Assembly (NCBI RefSeq): GCF_042682745.1
Contig: NZ_JBHUIO010000008.1
Location: 248,001-312,000, forward strand
Length of the DNA stretch: 64,000 nt
DNA from: Tumebacillus_A lipolyticus
Lineage (GTDB): Bacteria > Bacillota > Bacilli > Tumebacillales > Tumebacillaceae
Direction of reading: 5' to 3'
Shown here piece after piece: positions 24,917 to 31,809 of the stretch (position 1 is the first letter of the stretch; the number at the start of each line of letters is the position of its first letter). The notes under the pieces were generated by a model. The model saw only the letters and a list, made by a program, of their open reading frames with translations, did no database searches and was not told the DNA's origin. Made by a program: the position numbers and the translations under genes.

Positions 24917-26098
24917 TCAGATGATCCCTTTCGCCTGCTTCATCTTCTTCAGCTCCTGCAGCGAATAAAACGTACCGCGCCAGACGATACCACCCTGCCG
25001 CAGCGTCACATAGGTCGAGCGGACGATGATGTAGACGAACAGCAGCGCAGTGAGCGGAAGCGCCACCACCTCCACGCCCGAATACGGGCTCACAGTCGTC
25101 GTATAGCGCAGATAGACGGCGATCATCATCAATACCGAGAGCCCGTAGAGCAGGCCACTCCACCCGAGCATCATCCAGCCGAAGAACGGCAGGCAAAATG
25201 CCAACAGCTGTCCGAGCACCCCGACCACGACCAACAGCACCGAATAGTTCAGCCCGGCAAACGTGTTTTTCTCCAACCCCTGAATCGCGTCCCGCAGCGT
25301 CGGATACCACTCGACGGTCAGCAGTCTCGTCCCGGTTGCCAAGCGCTGCCGCAGCCCGGCCTGCTTGATCATCGTGCCGAGCTGCAAGTCATCATCGGGG
25401 CGCATTTTCAGTGCCTCGTGCGTGCCGATCTGCTCATACGCTTGCCGCCTGAGCAGATTGAACGCTCCGATGCCAAACCCAACCTTATTCTGTGTATCTA
25501 TATTCGGCAACCACGGCCGAATCACCAAACAGAGCGAGAACAAAAAATAATGGACAAACGCCCGCAGCCAAAAGCTGTGCGCTTCCATCGTCGGGATCAT
25601 CGTCACATGGTCGGCCTGCTCATGCAAGGCGAACTGCATCGCCGCTTGCAGCGAGTTGGGCGCGAAGCGCACATCCGCATCGGTGAACAGCAAATACTCG
25701 CCGCGCGCTTGCAGGTACCCTTGGTACAGCGCATGATTTTTGCCGAGCCATCCGGTCGGCAGCTCCTGAATCTGGATCAGCTCAAACCGAAGATCCGGTC
25801 GCGCGGTTCTGGCTCGCTCCTTGACCCGTGCGATGATCTCGCCCGTTCGATCCTCCGAGCGGTCGTTGACGACGATCAGCTCATAGTTTTGATAGTCCAA
25901 TCGGAGCAGGCTGTCCAAAGTTCGCTCGATCGACGCCTCTTCATCCTTTCCGGCCACGATGATCGAAACGAGCGGTTGCTCCCCTTCGACCGTGCCGGAG
26001 ATCAACTCTGGAATCATCCTCAGCCCGCGCAGGTTTGTCACGAACATCGCGACCCAATAGAGAAACACCAACACTGCGATTCCCTGTAATACAACCAT
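24917..26098 (-). CDS. membrane family 2 glycosyltransferase
   Basis: About 393 residues when begun at the ATG giving MVVLQGIAVLVFLYW, which has AAAGGGAAG upstream; the frame is open for another 33 codons before it. One N-terminal membrane helix (3-22) leads to a GT-A domain: VSIIVAGKDEE (about 44), VVNDRSED, FTDADVRF (the DxD-like metal site, about 139) and MRPDDDLQLG. Three or so membrane helices follow (about 290-370). The layout fits processive or lipid-linked glycosyltransferases such as those acting on carotenoid, hopanoid or diacylglycerol lipids. The acceptor cannot be told from sequence. It appears monocistronic, with a TATACT box near 26145-26150. Confidence 0.85.
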   Translation of the reverse strand: MVVLQGIAVLVFLYWVAMFVTNLRGLRMIPELISGTVEGEQPLVSIIVAGKDEEASIERTLDSLLRLDYQNYELIVVNDRSEDRTGEIIARVKERARTARPDLRFELIQIQELPTGWLGKNHALYQGYLQARGEYLLFTDADVRFAPNSLQAAMQFALHEQADHVTMIPTMEAHSFWLRAFVHYFLFSLCLVIRPWLPNIDTQNKVGFGIGAFNLLRRQAYEQIGTHEALKMRPDDDLQLGTMIKQAGLRQRLATGTRLLTVEWYPTLRDAIQGLEKNTFAGLNYSVLLVVVGVLGQLLAFCLPFFGWMMLGWSGLLYGLSVLMMIAVYLRYTTTVSPYSGVEVVALPLTALLFVYIIVRSTYVTLRQGGIVWRGTFYSLQELKKMKQAKGII

Positions 26099-26370
26099 CT
26101 GACACTTCCCTTTCGTTTCCGCATGGTCGCCAAGATTTGCTATCAGTATAGCATGAATGGGAAACGGCTCGCTTTTTAGTGACGGATATCTGAGCACGGT
26201 GCATCTGATGTCGTTCGAGGAAAGCGGTCATGTTGGTTTTTTTGATCTTTTTGACTGGATGGATCGCATATCCATCAGTGTTGCGCATAAGTTTTGGTTT
26301 TGGTTGGAGAACGGAAGGAGCTTCCTCTCCAGTGCAGAGGATCATTTTCTCAAAAGGAGCTGGTGTTCAT

Positions 26371-26490
26371 ATGGTGACTTTCGACTTTGTTTTTGGCGTG
26401 ATCGCGTTTTTTTTGGTCGACTTTTTGCTGTCTTTGCTGGTCACTGGTCAATCAATCCACATCGTTGAGCAAGCTTCAGCAAAAGTCTGA
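26371..26490 (+). CDS. possible small membrane protein, perhaps frameshifted
   Basis: ATG at 26371 with AAAAGGAG ten bases upstream opens a 39-residue peptide that is almost all membrane helix (VFGVIAFFLVDFLLSLLV). The adjacent +1 frame, from about 26466 to the TGA near 26552, reads like a charged coiled coil (LSDRLKELEAKVDELLARK). Together they look like one small membrane protein with a coiled-coil tail split by a single-base change, perhaps in the run of eight T at 26407-26414 or further on. A short functional peptide is the alternative. No family recognised. Confidence 0.4.
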   Translation: MVTFDFVFGVIAFFLVDFLLSLLVTGQSIHIVEQASAKV

Positions 26491-26569
26491 TCGATTATCA
26501 GATCGTCTGAAAGAGCTCGAAGCGAAAGTTGACGAGCTGTTGGCAAGGAAGTGATTCCAACTTCCCACC

Positions 26570-27853
26570 TCACAGCACGATCCCTTTTTGTACAAGCTTT
26601 TGCTTCATGAATTGTTGAAAGGTCGTGATCTGTTCGAACGCTTCTTTGTATTTCTCTTTGCTGATCATCTGCTTGCACAGCTGATTGTTCACTTCTTCAA
26701 ACTCTGCAACTCTGCCATGCTGCACAAAAATCTTGATCGCATTGCGCAGATGTTTCTCCGCTTTTTCGTCATCGCTGCGCTCCTGATAAACGTTGGCAAG
26801 AACGCGATGAACAGTGCCCATCGCTGGATGAAGATTTGGGAGAGATATCCTTGCACGCTCTGCGTATGCCCACGCTTCTTCAAGTTCACCATGTGCGGAA
26901 GAGATCATGGCGATGTCCGCATAGACAGCACCCGCTTTTTCTTTGTTTGACGTTGTTTCATATTGCGCAGCGATCTGTAACAAATCATCGACAGACTTCT
27001 TCCAGTTCTCCCGTTTACTCGTTAGCTTGACCAGACGGTGCTGCACATCCTGTTCCTGTTGGACGTTCGTAACTTCCTCGAAAATCAAAGCTGCTCGTCC
27101 TGCGTACTCTTCCGCTTTTTCCAGACACTGCGCTTTTTGATACGTTTCTGCTAGCTTTAGGTACGACAAACCGCGTTCTTCAATCTTCCCTCGACCCAAC
27201 CCCAACGCTTCCTCATAGAACGTTGCCGCTTCTGCCACCTTGCCCATCTCTTCGTGAATGCTCCCCAAGAGAGTTAGCACTTTTGAGTGGAGGATTGGGT
27301 CGGGCTCCTTCACTTTTTCCAGCTCTTCGTAAGCTCGTTTGGCGTGGAACAACGCGAGAGCCGGCTCTTCCTTCTTTTGATAGGCCGTTCCCAAGAGATG
27401 AAGTGCGATTGTCAGCGTTTCATGATCTTGCTTCCGATTCGCCCACTCGTACACGCCCTTCAAAAGGGTGATCGCTGCTTCAGCATCCCCAAGCTCTACA
27501 TGGCAGGTAGCAAGTTCAAGATGAATTTCACTGCTTTTCATCCGCGGATAGGCGCTGTCGATAAGTTCCTGTAGCAGCGGGATTGCAGTTCTGAATTCCT
27601 TTGCCCGAACCAACCCGATCGCCATTCGCAGTTGGCTTTTATACTCAAGATCAAGATTGACATCCGAGAGCAGTTGCTCGATCGGAACGGACAACCGACT
27701 GGCGATTGCGACCAGAATTTTGTGCGAGGGCTTGGCTCTGTCACTTTCGATCTGACTGATCATCGAGGGCGTACAGAGACCGCTTGCAAGATCAATTTGC
27801 GTAAGCCCTTTCGTTAAGCGCTGTTCTCGAATTCTTTGTCCAAGTGAAGACAA
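26570..27853 (-). CDS. XRE-type HTH transcriptional regulator with TPR repeats
   Basis: 427 residues. Residues about 7-62 form an XRE helix-turn-helix (IREQRLTKGLTQIDLASG, then SMISQIESDRAKPS). The rest is a helical TPR array to the end (for example ALFHAKRAYEELEKV, AATFYEEALGLG, EEAWAYAERARISL, KAEKHLRNAIKIF). Length and architecture match the RNPP group, especially NprR (about 420 residues), whose TPRs bind a short re-imported peptide. The start is TTG at 27853, set by GGAGGTG seven bases upstream. I found no hydrophobic propeptide gene directly downstream on the same strand, so its ligand, if any, is elsewhere or comes from the neighbouring pair. Confidence 0.88.
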   Translation of the reverse strand: MSSLGQRIREQRLTKGLTQIDLASGLCTPSMISQIESDRAKPSHKILVAIASRLSVPIEQLLSDVNLDLEYKSQLRMAIGLVRAKEFRTAIPLLQELIDSAYPRMKSSEIHLELATCHVELGDAEAAITLLKGVYEWANRKQDHETLTIALHLLGTAYQKKEEPALALFHAKRAYEELEKVKEPDPILHSKVLTLLGSIHEEMGKVAEAATFYEEALGLGRGKIEERGLSYLKLAETYQKAQCLEKAEEYAGRAALIFEEVTNVQQEQDVQHRLVKLTSKRENWKKSVDDLLQIAAQYETTSNKEKAGAVYADIAMISSAHGELEEAWAYAERARISLPNLHPAMGTVHRVLANVYQERSDDEKAEKHLRNAIKIFVQHGRVAEFEEVNNQLCKQMISKEKYKEAFEQITTFQQFMKQKLVQKGIVL

Positions 27854-27986
27854 ACTCCGACACCTCCATTAATACTCCCCTTATACCAACATGCTATCAG
27901 TTGTTTTAAATTACGCGATACATTTTTACCAAACACCGTGAGCAACTTATAAACCACGAAATTATCTGATAATTATTGGGTTACAA

Positions 27987-28013
27987 AGAAAAACACCTCC
28001 AAGTATGGAGGTG
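27987..28013 (-). terminator. terminator after the propeptide gene
   Basis: On the minus strand CACCTCCA pairs with TGGAGGTG (27994-28013) and is followed by TTTTTC. It closes the receptor/propeptide operon about 60 bp past the peptide stop. Confidence 0.8.
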
Positions 28014-28073
28014 CACGGAAGGAAAAGCTGTTGTGAAATCGGTTAAGAGGATAGATTTTACACAAAAATTCTG

Positions 28074-28202
28074 TTATTTAAAGATCACAATTGATGCTGG
28101 TTCAGGATGAGATATTTCTGCGTTCTGGCTGACGTTTGTGTTTCCAAAAGCAATTATCGCCAGAGCAACAAGTAGTAAACCTGTCAGAAATCTTTTTTTC
28201 AT
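28074..28202 (-). CDS. 42-residue secreted signalling propeptide (RNPP/AimP-like)
   Basis: A gene too short for routine calling. The ATG overlaps the receptor stop as TGATG, and GAGGAGG lies within the receptor's last codons, giving an ideal site. The peptide starts MKKRF, has a hydrophobic core of about 15 residues (LTGLLLVALAIIAFG), then a polar stretch rich in Asn, Glu and Ser, and ends EPASIVIFK. Size, a Sec-type signal and a short C-terminal tail match PapR, NprX, Phr and AimP precursors, in which the last five to seven residues are released as the pheromone. By that model the mature signal lies within ASIVIFK (inference). Translational coupling to the HTH-TPR gene upstream supports a cognate pair. 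Confidence 0.82.
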   Translation of the reverse strand: MKKRFLTGLLLVALAIIAFGNTNVSQNAEISHPEPASIVIFK

Positions 28203-29389
28203 CAGTAGTCCTCCTCTTCGTAGAACTCGGTCGGGGAACTCGCATAGGTTCTCCCCTTTTTATAATACTTCAACGCATTTTCAGCGTCATCTCTCTTGGT
28301 GTAAAAATCCATCAAGCATTTACACGCCAACGAACGGACATTTAAACTCAATTCAGAATCATTGCTAATCCGATCCGCAAACGATGGATCATCTGTAAGA
28401 AGCGTTTTCATGATTTGCAACTTGCCCCAATAGTCAGGATATTCCCGAGATACAGACTCATATTTTTCCACAACTTTTAAGGCAGTATCGTACTCCTGTA
28501 TTTTCACAAGCGACTTCACGTATTCCTTTACCACTACAACCAGAATGTCTTCATACTGAACAACTTTTTTAATCGCGTCAGACAATGATCTTGAAGAAGC
28601 GCTGTAGTTCCCCAATCGGTACTCAAAGTGCGCTACATTGATTAAAGCATGACCAATCTGTTTATCGTTCTCAGTCTGCTCGAAGTGTTCTAGCGCAAGA
28701 TAAGAGTGCTTCCTAGCAGATTCACAATCGCCGCGCTCCATTTGCACTAACATTCGAGTATGTTGGGCTAAGCCCAACTTATCATGATCTTCAGCAAACA
28801 TTTCCTCAACAGCACAGAGAAAATCACCTATGTTGCTGTATTCTTTTCGAATGGCGTATGTCAACATCAAGTTTGCTGACACAACTTTCAGCAATCTCTT
28901 GTCATCAAATTCCTGATGAATTTTTTTGGCATATTCCAATGCTTTTAACCAAGTTGTATGCGCATCGTCGTATTGACGTTGTAGATACATAACCCTTGCA
29001 AGATTGTGCAGCGCAAACCCACGTTCTGTCGACCCCACAGCCTTTTCGACTAGTTCGCTGGAAACCACAAGGGCTTGTTGCAACATGGTTTTTGTTCGCT
29101 CGTTTCCGTTCAGCAGACTGTCTAGTCCCATATGTTGCTTATAAGAATCCTCCTGTAAAATCCGTCCAGCTGTTAACTTCAAGTCCTTCGCGATCTTTTC
29201 TAATTCAAACGTATATATCTCCCGCCTAGCCTTTAACATGTCTCTGAACGTCTGCTCACTGAATCCTATCCTCCTCGACATAGCCGCAGTCGAGTAATAC
29301 CCACCTTTCTCCTTTTTGATCTCTTCGATCCTTCGTCCTAAAGGAATCTTGTCAACCACTGTATATTTTGATGCAACAAGAGAACTCAT
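28202..29389 (-). CDS. HTH-TPR peptide-pheromone receptor, AimR/RNPP-like
   Basis: About 395 residues from the ATG giving MSSLVASKYTV (GGGGG stretch upstream); a TTG seven codons earlier is also open. An N-terminal HTH-like segment (about 15-75, including AAMSRRIGFSEQTFRDML) is followed by TPR-like helices: FALHNLARVMYLQRQYDDA, LAQHTRMLVQMERGDCESARKH, INVAHFEYRLGNYSASSRSL. The middle and C-terminal spacing reminds me of AimR of the phage arbitrium system as well as PlcR/NprR; this is by eye only. It binds DNA and is expected to switch state on binding the peptide from the overlapping downstream gene. Codon use is AT-richer than in the core genes. No phage genes surround it. Confidence 0.85.
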   Translation of the reverse strand: MSSLVASKYTVVDKIPLGRRIEEIKKEKGGYYSTAAMSRRIGFSEQTFRDMLKARREIYTFELEKIAKDLKLTAGRILQEDSYKQHMGLDSLLNGNERTKTMLQQALVVSSELVEKAVGSTERGFALHNLARVMYLQRQYDDAHTTWLKALEYAKKIHQEFDDKRLLKVVSANLMLTYAIRKEYSNIGDFLCAVEEMFAEDHDKLGLAQHTRMLVQMERGDCESARKHSYLALEHFEQTENDKQIGHALINVAHFEYRLGNYSASSRSLSDAIKKVVQYEDILVVVVKEYVKSLVKIQEYDTALKVVEKYESVSREYPDYWGKLQIMKTLLTDDPSFADRISNDSELSLNVRSLACKCLMDFYTKRDDAENALKYYKKGRTYASSPTEFYEEEDY

Positions 29390-29840
29390 GTGAATGCCCC
29401 CAATTATCAAAAATATATGCTCTCTATTTAGAATATTATCACAGTGTATCTTTATTAATTATATCAATGCGCATACCACTTGTATACATTTCGCTGGAAA
29501 TTTCTAAATGAAAGATGGGTTCCTCTTCACATCTATTTATTGCTTTTTTATTGTTTCTCTCAGATGCGCAATTGGTCGAAGGGAAGATGAGGATTTGAAT
29601 TAATGAACGATGAACTTCTGCGAGCATGGAGGGGCTGTAAGGAAGGGATGGCAGCAATAGGGGGAAAGAGTGCCCAACTTCAATTGTGACGAAAGGTGTA
29701 TTAGGTGGATTCCATATAATGCAAAAACAAATACGTATAGTACAGCTATACAGAATTTTCGCTTCCATAAACTAGTAGACTATCTATTTTATATGTGATA
29801 TTGTAAAACAAAAATTATAAATGAAAGGATTTGTTGATTG
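29390..29840. other. AT-rich divergent intergenic region
   Basis: About 450 bp between the receptor and the protease gene. It must hold both promoters. GATAAT with an upstream TG (29435-29440, minus strand) may serve the receptor. TAGACT and TATTGT 17 bp apart (about 29776-29804, plus strand) may serve the protease. A 109-codon minus-strand frame at 29439-29768 has no good ribosome site and no recognisable content. I see no RNA gene. Confidence 0.5.
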
Positions 29841-30461
29841 ATGACAAGCAGACGCATGAAAAGTACAGTTGCTTTTGTGGTGGCGATTTCCTCTGTTGGA
29901 ATTCTCGATGTTGCACATGCCACGTATTATGGTCGTGACGCTTTCTTCTCAGGAAATGGTTTACCTGACGCAGCTATAGCAGCTTTGGTTTATTATGAAG
30001 ACAGCAACGTATCCAATCTGGGATATTCTAACATTACGTTATCAGCTAGAACGGAGTTTGATAACGTAACAGATGCTGTGATCAATTTCCGAAGGGCAGC
30101 TTCGTCCGAAATAAATTCTGCAAAGTTGCGATTCTTTGCTGTTACTGGAGGTACGAAAGATTATTATTGGTTTGGTAAGACATTTAATTATGATATTAAT
30201 GGGTATGAGCTGAGCGAGAGTGCTGCTGTAACTGCCGCTTGGAGCAAAGTGGACTTGAAGCTAAACGACGAAAAAATGAATTTGTTTGGGTTTACACAAA
30301 ATCAGCGTACTCGAATTGCTGTCCATGAATTAGGCCATGTGTTGAGCATGGTGCATCAGCCTTCTGGTTATAGCCACCAATCATCTGTGATGCAAGAGAA
30401 TCAAGTGGAATATTGGCACCTTTCCCCAGTAGACATTGCAAATCTTCAGTACATGTACTAG
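29841..30461 (+). CDS. secreted metzincin-like zinc metalloprotease
   Basis: 206 residues. The signal peptide runs from MTSRRMKSTVAFVVAISSVG to a likely cleavage after AHA (about residue 28). The C-terminal third carries AVHELGHVLSMVHQ, i.e. HExxH plus a third His at the metzincin spacing, although the usual Gly of HExxHxxGxxH is Ser here. SVMQ downstream fits the Met-turn. This is the layout of small matrixin-like (M10/M57-type) enzymes, which cut proteins outside the cell. AAAGGAT lies ten bases before the ATG. The next gene follows after 16 bp, so they form an operon. It is divergent from the pheromone receptor, like exoprotease genes controlled by NprR. Confidence 0.85.
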   Translation: MTSRRMKSTVAFVVAISSVGILDVAHATYYGRDAFFSGNGLPDAAIAALVYYEDSNVSNLGYSNITLSARTEFDNVTDAVINFRRAASSEINSAKLRFFAVTGGTKDYYWFGKTFNYDINGYELSESAAVTAAWSKVDLKLNDEKMNLFGFTQNQRTRIAVHELGHVLSMVHQPSGYSHQSSVMQENQVEYWHLSPVDIANLQYMY

Positions 30462-30477
30462 AGAGGAGGAAAATGGA

Positions 30478-31086
30478 ATGAAAAAAAGTCTTTTCTTGTT
30501 CGTAGCTGCTGTGATCTTAGCTGGTGGTTTTGGAGTGTATGCAATGATGAAAGAGGATAAGTATGCGAACATTGAGGTTGGAATTTCCAACGCATCATTC
30601 AACCATCATGCTACCGTCGAAGAGTTGGAAGAAGAATCTGAACTCGTAGTGGTGGGGAAATTTACAGGCAAGAGAGAGACATTAGAGATGTTCGATTCTC
30701 AAGGTATTTTTGTATCCAACCTCACCAAGTCAACTGTTAAGGTTGAAAAAGTGCTGAAAGGTGACGTTCAAATCAAGAAGAACATTTCCGTGTTTGAGGA
30801 CTGCTACCTTGCAAATGACCGTTATATCGGAACTGAAGGCTATAAATGGATGAATGAGGATGGGAGATATTTGTTGTTTTTGATTCCTGGGTCATCCAAA
30901 GATTCTTACGTAATTGTTGGGATTTACGAAGGGAAGTTTGATTTGAATCTAAGTACCAGAGGAACCAAACACAAAACCGCGAACGATGCTTTCCGTGATC
31001 CAGACGTTGAGTTCTTGAAAACCAATTTCGAACTCGAAGAATTCTACCAACTGAAGGAACAAGCACTCAAGAAGTACAATTTGTAG
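30478..31086 (+). CDS. membrane-anchored or secreted protein of unknown function
   Basis: 202 residues from the ATG giving MKKSLFLFVAAVILAGG, with GAGGAGG nine bases upstream; the frame is open 14 codons earlier inside the protease gene. One N-terminal hydrophobic segment (4-23) lacks a lipobox Cys, so it is either an anchor or a signal peptide. The rest reads like a beta-rich domain: ELVVVGKFTGKRE, STVKVEKVLKGDV, DGRYLLFLIPGSS, SYVIVGIYEGKFDL. This pattern recurs in small extracellular Bacillota proteins of unknown role. Being co-transcribed with the metzincin-like protease, it could be a partner, substrate or inhibitor, but nothing in the sequence decides this. Confidence 0.75.
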   Translation: MKKSLFLFVAAVILAGGFGVYAMMKEDKYANIEVGISNASFNHHATVEELEEESELVVVGKFTGKRETLEMFDSQGIFVSNLTKSTVKVEKVLKGDVQIKKNISVFEDCYLANDRYIGTEGYKWMNEDGRYLLFLIPGSSKDSYVIVGIYEGKFDLNLSTRGTKHKTANDAFRDPDVEFLKTNFELEEFYQLKEQALKKYNL

Positions 31087-31113
31087 TCCATTCAGTTCAC
31101 TAAAGAAAAAGAA

Positions 31114-31152
31114 GAGGGAGTTGACGAGAACATTTGTCAGCTTCCTTTATTT
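31114..31152 (+). terminator. terminator of the protease operon
   Basis: GGGAGTTGAC pairs with GTCAGCTTCC (two G-U pairs) and is followed by TTTATTTTTT, 27 bp past the stop. Confidence 0.65.
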
Positions 31153-31203
31153 TTTGCGATCTGTGCAATAGACTTTCATAATCTTGCAGCTTTCAAGTTG
31201 CAT

Positions 31204-31241
31204 GGAAGAGCACCTCCATCGGTGAGCGGAGGTGCTCTTCC
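31204..31241. repeat. perfect 14-bp inverted repeat
   Basis: GGAAGAGCACCTCC and GGAGGTGCTCTTCC flank a 10-base centre. There is no T-run on either side, so it is not a standard terminator. Function unknown. Confidence 0.7.
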
Positions 31242-31322
31242 AAAAGCTCGATCACAATTGTGGTAGCGATCAAGAGTTGCGAATTGAATGACCTGTAAGT
31301 TCACGGCTGAAATTGGAATCGA

Positions 31323-31558
31323 GTTTCAATCCTCATCCAACGCGGAGGCAGGATGCTAAGAACACTCTCATTCTATTCGGGCAATCCGGCAACATGTTTC
31401 GATCTTCATGTTATATCCGTGGTTAGAGGCTAGCCGATTTTTGACATATCGACTTCCCTTGATCAAGTTTCAATCCTCATCCGGTACAATGGTTCGATGC
31501 TAGTGGGAGGTCGGCCAATTTGTTTCGATCCTCATCAAGTACATCTCTCAACGAGCGG
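31323..31558 (-). CRISPR. decayed CRISPR array fragment
   Basis: Four repeat-like units at 31323-31359, 31396-31433, 31467-31503 and about 31522-31558. Each begins GTTTCRATCYTCAT, and three end near GATGCTA/GGCTAG, as in the main array 5 kb to the right. The first three are 73 and 71 bp apart, the same register as the main array; the fourth spacer is cut to 18 bp. The hairpin arms have mutated. I read this as part of the old trailer end, now separated from the main array by the nuclease/NTPase gene and the transposon remnant. Confidence 0.75.
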
Positions 31559-31750
31559 CAAGAGCTTGCCTCTTAGGTACCAATAGCGTTTCCACTAATA
31601 ATAGCTATTCTCTCCCATCTAATCTCCTCCACAATCAATGAAAAACTATATCCATTATTGACACTATTGGGTTATGCGAGTGCCAATTTCTGATTGATGA
31701 AATATATTTTTCCGCATTAATAGAATATTTATTTCAATTACTTTCGTTTG

Positions 31751-31791
31751 TATAATTTATTTTCGTATGAGATAATCTCTAATAAGAGATT
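31751..31791 (+). promoter_or_regulatory. promoter and inverted repeat before the defence gene
   Basis: TATAAT at 31751-31756 lacks a clear -35. AATCTCT and AGAGATT form a 7-bp inverted repeat (31774-31791) between it and the ribosome site, placed where a repressor could act. The preceding 190 bp (31559-31750) is AT-rich with nothing else recognisable. Confidence 0.5.
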
Positions 31792-31809
31792 TACAGAAAG
31801 GGTGGTCTT

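Noticed and set aside
26466..26552. Programmed +1 frameshift like that of prfB
   Set aside because: The GTC TGA site would need GTC to slip to TCT, which pairs poorly, and there is no internal Shine-Dalgarno. A simple mutation is likelier.
28202..29389. Prophage arbitrium switch
   Set aside because: The receptor/peptide layout is similar, but no integrase, repressor, capsid or lysis genes occur nearby, so I call it a pheromone pair and not a phage switch.
29439..29768. 109-codon minus-strand frame in the divergent region
   Set aside because: No ribosome site, no recognisable sequence, and it covers the promoter region.
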